DNA of 64,000 bases from Blautia faecicola (lineage in GTDB: Bacteria > Bacillota > Clostridia > Lachnospirales > Lachnospiraceae), in contig NZ_SDKC01000001.1 of assembly GCF_004123145.1 (NCBI RefSeq), forward strand, positions 750,001 through 814,000, written 5' to 3'. The notes beneath the pieces were generated by a model. That model made no database searches and was not told where the DNA came from. It worked only from the letters and a program-made list of their open reading frames with translations. Both the position numbers and the translations under genes were made by a program. This document shows positions 25,929 to 34,623 of the stretch, one piece after another (positions within the stretch are counted from its first letter, which is position 1; every line of letters starts with the position of its first letter).

Positions 25929-26100
25929 AATCTATTGTGTTTACAAGGATATGAAGCTGTATCTGTGAGTCGGATTGCAGGAACTCTTGGAATGACTAAG
26001 GGAGCGCTATACAGACATTATGAAAATGAGCCGTAAACGAAGGTATAGCATAATGCAACGATTTTTAACAAAATTCAGCAGAAAATGTTAAGGGAAGTTG
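25929..26100 (+). pseudogene. TetR family regulator relic
   Basis: One frame reads NLLCLQGYEAVSVSRIAGTL then GMTKGALYRHYENEP, a clear TetR helix-turn-helix. It is broken by TAA at 26034 and TAG at 26046, then continues with IFNKIQQKMLREV, which fits the next TetR helix. The ligand-binding domain is gone. The relic runs in the same frame into the acyltransferase leader, which explains the extra in-frame ATG at 26085. Confidence 0.75.
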
Positions 26101-26162
26101 GTCGTAAGACCACATTTTTCATGCTAAAATATGTTAAAAATAATTGCGAAGGTGGGAAAAGT

Positions 26163-27251
26163 ATGGATAACACAAGAAGAATATATCTGGATAATATTCG
26201 CTGGATTACGGTTTGTATTGTTGTTATTTATCATGTGATTTATATGTATAATGGTGTCCAGCCGTTTGGAGTAATCGGTCCGTTTAAAGAAGAACAGTTG
26301 CAGGATGCTTTCCAATATCTCGTATATCCATGGATGATGGCATTGTTATTTACGGTGTCAGGTATGACAGTCAGATATTACCTGGAAAAGCATAATTTAA
26401 AAGAATGCATTCGAGATAAAACACGCAAGCTGTTGGTTCCTTCCACCATTGGACTTTTTGTATTTCAATGGATACTGGGATATTATAATATGAAAATCAG
26501 CGGTGCTTTTGAAAGTTTTGAATCAGTTCCGGGAATAGTTCGGTATGTGGTCATGGCTATATCAGGAATCGGTGTTCTGTGGTATATACAAGTGTTATGG
26601 ATTTTTTCGATGCTTCTGTTACTAGTGAGAAAATTTGAAAGGGATCGTATCTGGAAAAGAGGAGAAAAAACACCAGTCTGGTTGCTGATTTTGTTAACTG
26701 TCTGTGTATATGGATTCGCACAAGTTCTTAATACGCCGATTGTAACTGTGTACCGGTTTGGAATTTACGGGTTCTGTTTTTTTACAGGTTATTTCATTTT
26801 TTCGCATGATGAGGTTGTTGAGTGCTTAAGTAAATGGTGGGCGATTTTTCTGATCGCAGCCGGTGCAACAGGAATATTCTACACGATATATTATTATGGT
26901 GAAAACTATGCGGTAGAGCCTGTACTTAATAATATGCCTGCCTGTATTTATTGTTGGGTTTCAATTCTTGCAATTTTGGCATTTATGAAAAAATATGGAA
27001 ACTTGGAAAACAAAGTATCAAGATGGATGTCAAAAAAATCCTGGGGAATTTATGTTTTTCATTATCTTCCATTAGCTTGTGTAGCTTATTATCTGAGGTG
27101 TTTTGCTTCAGAACTTCCGGCAGGGATTGTATATATAGTCGTGGGAATCAGTGCATTTGCAGGTGCATTGCTTTTATACGAAATCATCAGCAGGATACCG
27201 ATTATCCGCTGGTGTGTATTGGGTCTGAAAAAGGAGGGAAAATATGTTTAA
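26163..27251 (+). CDS. acyltransferase family 3 membrane protein
   Basis: An integral membrane acyltransferase of 362 residues with about ten helices. The N-terminal RRIYLDNIRWITVCIVVIYH carries the conserved Arg and His of the family, followed by FTVSGMTVRYYL. Members transfer acetyl or other acyl groups to cell-surface sugars, peptidoglycan or antibiotics. AAGGTGGG precedes the ATG at 26163; the earlier ATG at 26085 lies in the TetR relic. Composition is AT-richer than the genes to the left, marking the start of the accessory region. It overlaps the next gene by eight bases. Confidence 0.85.
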   Translation: MDNTRRIYLDNIRWITVCIVVIYHVIYMYNGVQPFGVIGPFKEEQLQDAFQYLVYPWMMALLFTVSGMTVRYYLEKHNLKECIRDKTRKLLVPSTIGLFVFQWILGYYNMKISGAFESFESVPGIVRYVVMAISGIGVLWYIQVLWIFSMLLLLVRKFERDRIWKRGEKTPVWLLILLTVCVYGFAQVLNTPIVTVYRFGIYGFCFFTGYFIFSHDEVVECLSKWWAIFLIAAGATGIFYTIYYYGENYAVEPVLNNMPACIYCWVSILAILAFMKKYGNLENKVSRWMSKKSWGIYVFHYLPLACVAYYLRCFASELPAGIVYIVVGISAFAGALLLYEIISRIPIIRWCVLGLKKEGKYV

Positions 27252-27660
27252 AGATAATCTTGTATCCGCACGTAAAATGCATGGCTTTTCGCAGGATGAA
27301 CTGGCTGAAAAGATTGGTGTAAGTAGACAGACACTTTCAAAATACGAAACAGGAGAATCCCTACCTGATATTGAGAGGGGCAAACTTCTGGCAGAAGTAT
27401 TGGATGTAAGTCTGGATGATCTTGTAAATTATGACAGAGAAAACAGCAATAATCTTGGTCTTGGTGTTCCGCCAAAGGGAAAGCATGTTTTTGGAATCAC
27501 GAAAGTGGGAGAGAAAGGTCAGATTGTGATACCGGCAAAAGCAAGAAAAATATTTGATATTCAGCCAGGTGATAATCTGATCATATTGGGCGATGAAAGT
27601 CAGGGAATTGCTATTATCAAAGAAAAAAGACTGGTGGAGATATTAAACGGAAAGGAATAA
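27244..27660 (+). CDS. HTH (Xre) - AbrB/SpoVT two-domain regulator
   Basis: A 138-residue DNA-binding protein with two recognisable modules. Residues 1-62 form an Xre-type helix-turn-helix (SQDELAEKIGVSRQTLSKYE). Residues 84-137 form a swapped-hairpin AbrB domain (TKVGEKGQIVIPAKARKIFD). This combination is common in Firmicutes. Its start overlaps the acyltransferase gene by eight bases, and AAGGAGG lies just upstream, so it may control that operon. Its position at the left edge of the defence island could also be coincidence. Confidence 0.88.
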   Translation: MFKDNLVSARKMHGFSQDELAEKIGVSRQTLSKYETGESLPDIERGKLLAEVLDVSLDDLVNYDRENSNNLGLGVPPKGKHVFGITKVGEKGQIVIPAKARKIFDIQPGDNLIILGDESQGIAIIKEKRLVEILNGKE

Positions 27661-28097
27661 GAGCACTGAAATATAAAGGGTACCAAAAAGCTCACAATTT
27701 TTCTATGAAGCAATCCGCATGAAGTCCCCGGAATACTGTCAGAAACTTCTAGGCGAAATTAGAGCGTGTTTGAAAAATCATTTCCGCAATCTATAAGCCC
27801 CATTTTGCGGTATATGTTACCCTCATTCGGTTGCCGTAGCTCGCTACGCCGCCCTCATTCGGATAAAACTAAAAAGAATAGAAAGTTTTTATTTACTGTA
27901 ATATTTCATGTAGCGGCATTAGCAAAATAGTGTTGCTACAAAAAACTGACTTATACATTGATATTATATGCATAACTCAAAATTAAATTTTCAAAAAAGA
28001 AAAGAGAGCAATATATAACGAAAAAATCTCCAAATAAGAAAATTTGCATTGCCTGTAAGAAGAGCAGAACATATAATAAAGGTGGAGGTGTATAAGA
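27661..28097. other. intergenic region at left edge of defence island
   Basis: A 437-base AT-rich gap. A frame at about 27704-27800 (YEAIRMKSPEYCQKLLGEIR) without a start could be a gene relic. Two direct copies of CCCTCATTCGG (27820-27830 and 27852-27862) flank a GTAGC/GCTAC palindrome. GGTGGAGG lies just before the ATPase start. Confidence 0.5.
27820..27862. repeat. short direct repeats around a palindrome
   Basis: CCCTCATTCGG occurs twice, 21 bases apart, around TTGCCGTAGCTCGCTACGCC. It may be the end of a decayed mobile element. Confidence 0.5.
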
Positions 28098-29534
28098 ATG
28101 TTAGTAAAAGTAAGTGTTGAAAATTTTAAATCTTTTGATAAAGCAGCAGAGCTGACAATGATTTCCTCAAATAAAATACGAACAAATGCAAATCACAGGT
28201 TAAAGATAAAAGGTACCCAGTTATTGAAATATGCAGTAGTTTATGGAGCAAATGCATCTGGAAAGACGAATCTGGCATTGTTCTTTAAATTTTTTAAAGA
28301 CAGTGTCTGCAATGGTATTCCAATAGAAGCTACACAGATGTTTTGCAAGAATCGGCAGGAGAATAAGGAACGAGAAAGTAGTTTTGAAATTCAGATTACT
28401 GTAGGTGACAAATTTTATGCCTATGGTTTTTCTGCAGTTTTAAGCAGACGAAAAGTAACCGGAGAATGGTTATATGAATTATATCAGAATGGTTCAGCAA
28501 AATGTCTCTTTGAACGAGAAGGAAGCAAACGTCCAGTGTTAAATGATGGCATTACGCTGACAAATACAGAAAAAAATAAATTTGAAACCTATGCAGATGA
28601 TTTTGAAGGAAATGAAACATCTTTGTTCCTGACGGAAATGAATCGTGGGAAAAAATATGGCATACGATCAAAATTATTGTTTTTCCGGGATGTGTATGAT
28701 TGGATTCAGAATCATATTTCGATTATCACACCGGATACCCCATTGATTGATCTGGAGTACTACTATGATGACAATTCGTTGAAGCTGATTAATAAATTGA
28801 TCAAAACATTTGATACGGGTATCAGTCAGGTAAAAATCGAAGAAATTACACTGGATGAGTTATCAAATGCGATGCCGAAACCAGTATTTGATAAGATGAT
28901 GCAGCATGTGAAAAATAGAATGGAAGAGCAGGAAGAACCGTCATTCAGAATGACGATGAGGTCGAAGGAAACTTTCTTTAATATCGAAGTTGAAGGACAT
29001 TCTGAACCGAAGGTTACAACAATCCGATTGCATCATAATAAGTCATTTTATGAATTTGGATTTGACGAAGAGTCTGATGGAACAAGAAGATTATTTGATT
29101 TGATGGATATGCTTTTGAATAAACGGGAAGATGTTCTTTATGTTGTAGATGAATTGGAGCGAAGCTTACATCCAAAACTGACAGAAAGATTTTTGCAATT
29201 ATTTATGCAGTTACATGATGAGCAGCGAATGCAATTATTGTTTACCACACATGAATCATCTATTATGGATCAGGCTATTTTTAGAAGGGATGAAATCTGG
29301 TTTGTAGAACGTAACGCAGAAAATGCAAGCTCTATATATTCCCTGGATCGTTTTAAAGAGAGATATGATAAGGTGTTGAGCAAGGCATATCTGGAAGGTA
29401 GATATGGTGCTATACCGGTATTTTCAACATTCGATTTTGCGCGGGCAACGAGTCAGACGGATGTGCTGGCACAGACACCTGACGACTGCCGCGACAATGC
29501 AGAAAGAATTTCTGTACCGAGAGAGGAGGAGTAG
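28098..29534 (+). CDS. AAA_15-type ATPase, sensor of candidate defence pair
   Basis: A 478-residue ABC/SMC-type ATPase of the kind common in anti-phage systems. The Walker A motif is GANASGKT at 50-57. The signature-like ESDGTRR is at 325-331, the Walker B VLYVVDEL at 346-353 and the H-loop TTHESS at 383-388. About 270 residues between Walker A and the signature form the lid/insertion that probably recognises the trigger. No TOPRIM or nuclease domain is fused. GGTGGAGG precedes the ATG. Residues 448 to the end read through a copy of dispersed repeat family A, so the native C-terminus has been replaced. The membrane channel gene begins two bases after the stop, so the two proteins are coupled. 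Confidence 0.88.
   Translation: MLVKVSVENFKSFDKAAELTMISSNKIRTNANHRLKIKGTQLLKYAVVYGANASGKTNLALFFKFFKDSVCNGIPIEATQMFCKNRQENKERESSFEIQITVGDKFYAYGFSAVLSRRKVTGEWLYELYQNGSAKCLFEREGSKRPVLNDGITLTNTEKNKFETYADDFEGNETSLFLTEMNRGKKYGIRSKLLFFRDVYDWIQNHISIITPDTPLIDLEYYYDDNSLKLINKLIKTFDTGISQVKIEEITLDELSNAMPKPVFDKMMQHVKNRMEEQEEPSFRMTMRSKETFFNIEVEGHSEPKVTTIRLHHNKSFYEFGFDEESDGTRRLFDLMDMLLNKREDVLYVVDELERSLHPKLTERFLQLFMQLHDEQRMQLLFTTHESSIMDQAIFRRDEIWFVERNAENASSIYSLDRFKERYDKVLSKAYLEGRYGAIPVFSTFDFARATSQTDVLAQTPDDCRDNAERISVPREEE
29441..29495. repeat. family A repeat copy inside ATPase gene
   Basis: GCGCGGGCAACGAGTCAGAC, GTGCTGGCACAGA and CTGACGACTGCCGCG line up with TACGCGAGCAACGAGTCAAA, GTGCTTGCACGAGA and TTGACGACTGCCGTG of the intergenic copies. 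It encodes ARATSQTDVLAQTPDDCRD at the end of the ATPase. Confidence 0.75.
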
Positions 29535-29536
29535 CC

Positions 29537-30598
29537 TTGGCTCCAGTAAGAAGTTATACGAATTGGAATAAAAGAACTACAGATGAAAAAACACAGGCAG
29601 AGGACTATAAATTTCAAAAAGAAAACAACGAAAAAAGGTACGGAGATAGAAAATTAAAGTTTCCCAAATGGATAAATGCATTTGTAATAAATCAGATTAT
29701 ACAGATATTTCTGGGTATAATGATAGCACTATTAATAGTGTTTTTTCCAGTGAAGTTTACTAATTCTAAAGCAATACAAGTTATGATAGTAGGTATTAAG
29801 ATAAGTGTTATGTCTATAATGATGATTAAGAAAATTAGAACAGAGCCACTGGCTTCACTTTCTATTATTAGCCTTGTTGGTTTTGGAATTTGGCTTTGGT
29901 CACTTACTATTTCTCAGAAAACGTTATTGAAGATGGTGACAGGAACGGCGTGGGAATTTCAGTATATATTTTTTATGTTTATATGTTGTATGGTAGCTAT
30001 ATGGGTATGGCTGTCATTATGGGGAGTGAAAAAATACAGTAATAAGAAAAAAAGAGAGAAAATAAAATTTGTAATATGTGTATGTTTAGAATATGTAATT
30101 ATAGTGGGGGTTGTAATTAGTGTATATGCTAATTTGTATGTGGCATATCATAATAACGTATATTTTGCGTTTCAAATGAATTTACTTGAAATGCAAGGTG
30201 AAAATGTCTCTTTACATAGAAAGAAAATAGAGAAAAAAATTGATGGAAAAACGTGGAGTGTGAAAGGGAATTATGATGAACAAGATAAAGAAAAATTGTG
30301 TCCGTTAGACATTATGATACAAGATGAAAACGGAAAAATAGGTATTATAGAACCAGATTTAAATATTGCTTTAAATGAAGATAATATGGGTAGTGCCAAT
30401 AATGAAAAATATATTTATTTTAGTTTTGTGTCTTTCTTTTCGTCCGGATATGGAGATATTTATCCTATTTCATCTATTACGAGAAACTGGGCAGTGCAAG
30501 AAATGATAATATCACATATGATTATGGTGGTGTTGATTCCGATATTGCTTACAAGTGTGCAAGAATTCATACAAAAACAAGAACCAGAAGTAAAATGA
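29537..30598 (+). CDS. membrane protein with potassium-channel pore, candidate defence effector
   Basis: A 353-residue membrane protein. Predicted helices lie at about 48-70, 79-97, 106-125, 141-163 and 176-204. A soluble insert at 205-290 follows, then a pore helix (YFSFVSFF), the selectivity filter SSGYGD at 302-307 and a final helix at 317-339. The order is that of a six-helix channel with S5, pore loop and S6, and the filter is close to the TVGYGD of potassium channels. The long insert between S5 and the pore is unusual. I chose the TTG at 29537 because GAGAGGAGG precedes it and the ATPase stop lies two bases upstream. By analogy with other abortive systems, the channel would depolarise the cell when the ATPase senses infection; this is inference. 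Confidence 0.75.
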   Translation: MAPVRSYTNWNKRTTDEKTQAEDYKFQKENNEKRYGDRKLKFPKWINAFVINQIIQIFLGIMIALLIVFFPVKFTNSKAIQVMIVGIKISVMSIMMIKKIRTEPLASLSIISLVGFGIWLWSLTISQKTLLKMVTGTAWEFQYIFFMFICCMVAIWVWLSLWGVKKYSNKKKREKIKFVICVCLEYVIIVGVVISVYANLYVAYHNNVYFAFQMNLLEMQGENVSLHRKKIEKKIDGKTWSVKGNYDEQDKEKLCPLDIMIQDENGKIGIIEPDLNIALNEDNMGSANNEKYIYFSFVSFFSSGYGDIYPISSITRNWAVQEMIISHMIMVVLIPILLTSVQEFIQKQEPEVK

Positions 30599-30621
30599 GA
30601 AATAAAAATTGAAACTATGTC

Positions 30622-30654
30622 ACAACATGCCGTAATTTTTTTACGGCATGTTGT
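30622..30654. terminator. hairpin between the two defence operons
   Basis: Perfect 14-bp arms (ACAACATGCCGTAA and its complement) with a TTTTT loop. There is no separate T-run, but the position just after the channel gene fits a terminator. Confidence 0.6.
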
Positions 30655-30732
30655 TGCGAACAGAGTGAAAATTGGTTATACTGTAAGCATAGAATTATAC
30701 GTTAATAATTTTTTGATAGGATGGTATAAGAT

Positions 30733-31884
30733 ATGCTTAAAAAATTCACGTTAAAGAATTACAAAAATTTTAAAGATGAAATTACGATAGATTTTGAAAA
30801 TATTGCAGGTTATCAGTTTAATACAGATTGTTTTTCAGATGGTATCATCGGCAAAATGTTGATCTATGGACGTAATGCGACTGGTAAGACGAACCTTGGA
30901 AGAGCAATTCTTGATATTGGTTCAACAATGTTTGGCGGAACAAGATATGCGAGTAATGGAATTTTACTCAACGCGGATTCCAAAGAAGATGCAGCAATGT
31001 TTCAATATGAATTCAGATTTGAGGATACAGAATTAAGTTACAAATATTCGAGATTATCAAATCAGGAATTACGTGAAGAAGAATTATCTGTAAATGGAAA
31101 AAGCATTTTTAAATGTAATTTTGGTTTGCGAGAATACAATTTTGATAATTTAGATTATATTGATGCAGAAACTGCCAATATAGAGCGCTATTTACAATCT
31201 CTGGAAGTTGGAGAAGATGATGAAATCAGTGAACCAAAACTTCCATTTTTGAGATGGCTGATCAGTAATGTGGCTTTGAAAAATGATTCAGCTCTTATCC
31301 GGTTATCGAATTATGTTAGAAGAATGATGATGATTACAGTAGGAAATGGGATGCAGTATCGCTTTGGAAGACTGAATCAAGGTTTTTATGAGAGTCTGGA
31401 AAATCCGGAACATCTGAAGGATTTTGAAGATTTTTTAAATGCAATGGGTATTGAATGTAAATTGGTATTAAAAAAATTACCAGACGGACAAAGAGAACTG
31501 TATTTTTCACATGAACAATTAGTTCCATTTTATGAAAATGCATCAAGTGGTACATTGGCATTAGCTGAGTTATATCGGAGACTGGTTCCGAAAGTATGGG
31601 ATGCATCCTTGATTTATTTAGATGAATTTGATGCGTTTTACCATTATGAAATGGCAGAAAATGTGATTCGTTTCTTTAAACAGAAGTATCCAAAATGCCA
31701 AATGATTATGACATCGCATAATACGAACTTGATGACAAATAGAATTATGAGACCGGATTGCCTGTTTATTTTATCAAGAAAGGGAACATTAACGGCTCTT
31801 TGTAATGCAACTGAACGGGAGCTGAGAGAAGGTCACAATCTTGAAAAGATGTATATCAGTGGGGAGTTTGAAAAATATGAATAA
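30733..31884 (+). CDS. AAA_15/AAA_21 ATPase, PARIS AriA-like
   Basis: A 383-residue ABC-type ATPase. The Walker A motif is GRNATGKT at 46-53, a signature-like SSGTLAL lies at 271-277, the Walker B SLIYLDEFD at 292-300 and the H-switch TSHN at 327-330. Size, motif spacing and the partner gene match AriA of the PARIS anti-restriction-sensing system. It is not a recent copy of the ATPase at 28098, although both share the overall fold. Its stop overlaps the next start by eight bases (ATGAATAA). A direct PARIS assignment needs a profile search; OLD-like two-gene systems are the alternative. Confidence 0.82.
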   Translation: MLKKFTLKNYKNFKDEITIDFENIAGYQFNTDCFSDGIIGKMLIYGRNATGKTNLGRAILDIGSTMFGGTRYASNGILLNADSKEDAAMFQYEFRFEDTELSYKYSRLSNQELREEELSVNGKSIFKCNFGLREYNFDNLDYIDAETANIERYLQSLEVGEDDEISEPKLPFLRWLISNVALKNDSALIRLSNYVRRMMMITVGNGMQYRFGRLNQGFYESLENPEHLKDFEDFLNAMGIECKLVLKKLPDGQRELYFSHEQLVPFYENASSGTLALAELYRRLVPKVWDASLIYLDEFDAFYHYEMAENVIRFFKQKYPKCQMIMTSHNTNLMTNRIMRPDCLFILSRKGTLTALCNATERELREGHNLEKMYISGEFEKYE

Positions 31885-32896
31885 TTACGCAGTAGAGACA
31901 AGGCGGCGTAGCCGGAGCTTACTGGTTGTAGAGGGAAAACATGAAAAGGATGAATTGTTTTGGCTTGTTTTTAAATGTTTTCCAGAAATGAATATTGATA
32001 TAGATGATGTGTGGATTTACGGTACGAATATTTATAAGTTATATGAGGATATTGTAAAAGAATACGGAAATGATTGGGCAAAAGATGAAATGGATGTTGA
32101 TTTACCGTTTGTAATCAGTAAAAAGGAACATCCGGAGACAATCTATTATAGAAATGATTTTACCAATATTATTCTTGTATTTGATTATGAACGGCATGAT
32201 CCGGCATTTTCTGAAGAAAAGATTTTAGAAATGCAGCATTGCTTTGCGGATTCGACTGATATGGGGAAATTGTATCTGAATTATCCAATGATTGAATCAT
32301 ATTTGCATTTAAAATCTATACCAGATGAAGAGTATATAAATCGAAAAATTCTGGTATCATTGCAGCCGGGAGACAAGTATAAAAGCCTAGTAAGGGCAGA
32401 AAGTGTTATTGAAAAGGCGGTTGAGTTGCCACATAGAATTGATGATTTACTTGTAGGAGATAGATATCGGGTAAGTGATGTTGAAAAAAGAAATGGATGT
32501 TGTGATGCAATATTGAAGATTTCTGCGAATGAGTTAGAAAAAGAATTGGAAGAAATATTGTGTATTGTAGGAGATGAGAAGAAGGAAAAGACATTAAAAT
32601 ATCAATTAAAAGATTGGATTATAAAAATTGGATATACATGTGAGAATCGAACATATTGGGAGCATATGAGAAAAGTTTTACAAGAGATCGTATGTCATAA
32701 TATTCGCAAGGCAGCTAGAATTCAAAAGGAAGATGTAAATGAAAATGATCTTAGAAAGCAATTTGAACAGATGGATTTATCTGAGATACTGAATGTACAA
32801 AATGAAGTCAGCAGAAATTTTGAAAAAGGATTTATATGGGTGTTGAGTACATGTGTATTATTGATTCCGGATTATAATTTTAAATTGATTAAGTAA
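31877..32896 (+). CDS. DUF4435/TOPRIM-like protein, PARIS AriB-like
   Basis: A 339-residue soluble protein with TOPRIM-type motifs: an acidic LLVVEGKHEKDE at 15-26 with Glu at 19, and FDYERHDP at 102-109 in place of the DxD motif. Such proteins are nucleases that the ATPase partner holds in check. AriB of PARIS, which cleaves tRNA-Lys, is of this DUF4435 type. The ATG at 31877 overlaps the ATPase stop; GGGGAG lies upstream, and the earlier ATG at 31841 lies inside the ATPase gene. The DxD motif is atypical (DYE), so catalysis is plausible but not proven. Confidence 0.72.
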   Translation: MNNYAVETRRRSRSLLVVEGKHEKDELFWLVFKCFPEMNIDIDDVWIYGTNIYKLYEDIVKEYGNDWAKDEMDVDLPFVISKKEHPETIYYRNDFTNIILVFDYERHDPAFSEEKILEMQHCFADSTDMGKLYLNYPMIESYLHLKSIPDEEYINRKILVSLQPGDKYKSLVRAESVIEKAVELPHRIDDLLVGDRYRVSDVEKRNGCCDAILKISANELEKELEEILCIVGDEKKEKTLKYQLKDWIIKIGYTCENRTYWEHMRKVLQEIVCHNIRKAARIQKEDVNENDLRKQFEQMDLSEILNVQNEVSRNFEKGFIWVLSTCVLLIPDYNFKLIK

Positions 32897-32944
32897 AAAG
32901 TATTTATTGCCAAAGATTAAATTATATAATACGAAGGAGACAGC

Positions 32945-34159
32945 ATGAATATTATTGTGATTGGAAATGGATTTGATATAGCTCATAATTTGCCTACAAA
33001 ATATACAGATTTTTTAGAGTTTGTGAAAGTTATTCGATATATATTAAATACAAAAAATATGAATGATATAGACTGGGGGAAGACTGATCCCCAGATAAAA
33101 AGAATTGTAACAGATGATACAGGAAATATTAGAAATAATTTATTTTCAAAAGAGAAGGTATGGAAAAATTTACTAGATAATAATTTTTGGATTGAATATT
33201 TTTTGCAAAATGACATGCATGGAAAAGAAAATTGGATAGACTTTGAAAGTGAAATATCTGACGTTATTCAATCTTTACACCGTGATATGCATGGGAATGA
33301 AATGGAGTTTAATATATATGATGATATCCCAAGTGTTTTATCTAATGAATTTTTAGACTGCTATGTAAATGATCACAATATGGAAATTTATAAAGATATA
33401 AAAGAAAAATTATACGATGACCTAAATAAATTAATCAAAGCATTAGAAATTTATTTGTTTCAATATGTGGATAAGATAGAATGTAAAAAGATATCACCGG
33501 ATATAGAAGAAATTATAAATGCGTCAAATGAGGAAAAGGAAAATAAAGTATTGTGTTTTAATTATACAAATACTATTGAAAAATTATACACAAACAATTG
33601 TGAAATAGATATAGATTACATTCATGGTAAAGTAAATAATAATTATGAAATTGAAAAAAACAATATGGTACTTGGTATCGATGAATTTCTTTCGCTTGAA
33701 CAACAAAATAAAAATATCGAATTTGTAGAGTTTAAAAAATTTTATCAAAGAATATATAAGGAAACAGGGTGCAAATATAAAACTTGGGTTGACAGGATAA
33801 AAGAAGAATATTTATTGTACACAAAAGCGAAAATGAAAGAGGTGGAAAGAAACGTAACGGATATACAAAGTATGATAAATAGTATAATTGATAGTACTAT
33901 AATGAGTAAAAAAAGCAGGAAACATAATTTATATATTTATGGTCATTCATTGGACATTACAGATGGAGATATTTTAAGAGATTTAATACTAAATAACAAT
34001 GTTAATACAATTATTTTTTATCATAATAAAGAAAGTATGGGTAAACAGATTGCCAATTTAGTAAGGGTGATTGGAGAAGATGAATTAATAAAAAGAACCG
34101 GAGGAAACACCAAAACTATAGAATTTAGGCTACAGAGACCGATGATAGAACAAGAATAA
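32945..34159 (+). CDS. abiH: AbiH family abortive-infection protein
   Basis: A 404-residue protein with the diagnostic AbiH N-terminus IIVIGNGFDIAHNLPTKYTD. Middle and C-terminal parts contain FNYTNTIEKLY, DIDYIHGKVNN and LYIYGHSLDITDGDIL, all typical of AbiH. In Lactococcus AbiH blocks phage growth by an unknown mechanism. GAAGGAG precedes the ATG. The gene lies 48 bases after the PARIS-like pair in the same direction and may share its transcript. Very AT-rich composition suggests transfer from a low-GC donor. Confidence 0.88.
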   Translation: MNIIVIGNGFDIAHNLPTKYTDFLEFVKVIRYILNTKNMNDIDWGKTDPQIKRIVTDDTGNIRNNLFSKEKVWKNLLDNNFWIEYFLQNDMHGKENWIDFESEISDVIQSLHRDMHGNEMEFNIYDDIPSVLSNEFLDCYVNDHNMEIYKDIKEKLYDDLNKLIKALEIYLFQYVDKIECKKISPDIEEIINASNEEKENKVLCFNYTNTIEKLYTNNCEIDIDYIHGKVNNNYEIEKNNMVLGIDEFLSLEQQNKNIEFVEFKKFYQRIYKETGCKYKTWVDRIKEEYLLYTKAKMKEVERNVTDIQSMINSIIDSTIMSKKSRKHNLYIYGHSLDITDGDILRDLILNNNVNTIIFYHNKESMGKQIANLVRVIGEDELIKRTGGNTKTIEFRLQRPMIEQE

Positions 34160-34172
34160 AAGAATATTTTAC

Positions 34173-34215
34173 ATAGCCAGTTGGTTTCCAACCAAGGAAT
34201 CACCTGGCTATTTTC
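34173..34215 (+). terminator. terminator after abiH
   Basis: ATAGCCAG and CTGGCTAT arms with an inner TTGGTTTCCAACCAAGG helix, followed by TTTTC. Confidence 0.7.
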
Positions 34216-34272
34216 ATGCCCGGATATTATCCCCAATAATATCAATCTAAGGCAAGAAAGGAGATGAAAATT

Positions 34273-34623
34273 ATGCCATATATACCACCATCGGTCGTGC
34301 GGGAGGTCAAGCGGATGGATTTGCTTATGTACTTGAAAAATTATGAACCATACGAATTAGTTTACTTTTCTGGCAACACCTACACTACCAGAACACACGA
34401 TAGTTTGAAAATATCAAATGGGAAATGGATGTGGTGGAGTCAGAGAACCGGTGGCAGATCAGCACTGGATTATCTGATCAAAGTAAGAGGATACAGTTTT
34501 TTAGAGGCGGTTGAATTGCTTGCAGAACGGGCAAATATTCAGCCGCCTCTTTTTGTATCTGAGAATGTTCCGATGGAGAAACAGTTACTGTTGCCAAAGA
34601 AAATCAAGATGATCAGAAAGTGA
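34273..34623 (+). pseudogene. DUF3991 mobilisation-type protein, N-terminal fragment
   Basis: A 116-residue frame that matches the N-terminal half of the DUF3991/TOPRIM proteins carried by Tn916-like conjugative elements (VREVKRMDLLMYLKNYEP, SGNTYTTRTHDSLKIS, WWSQRTGGRSALDYLIKVRG). AAAGGAG is placed correctly for the ATG at 34273; the ATG at 34264 touches it. The frame ends at 34623, where the other frame carries on with ENQDDQKVIAYLLGRGID. A one-base slip near 34570-34610 has therefore split the gene. The second half begins at a GTG (34620) overlapping the stop. Confidence 0.7.
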
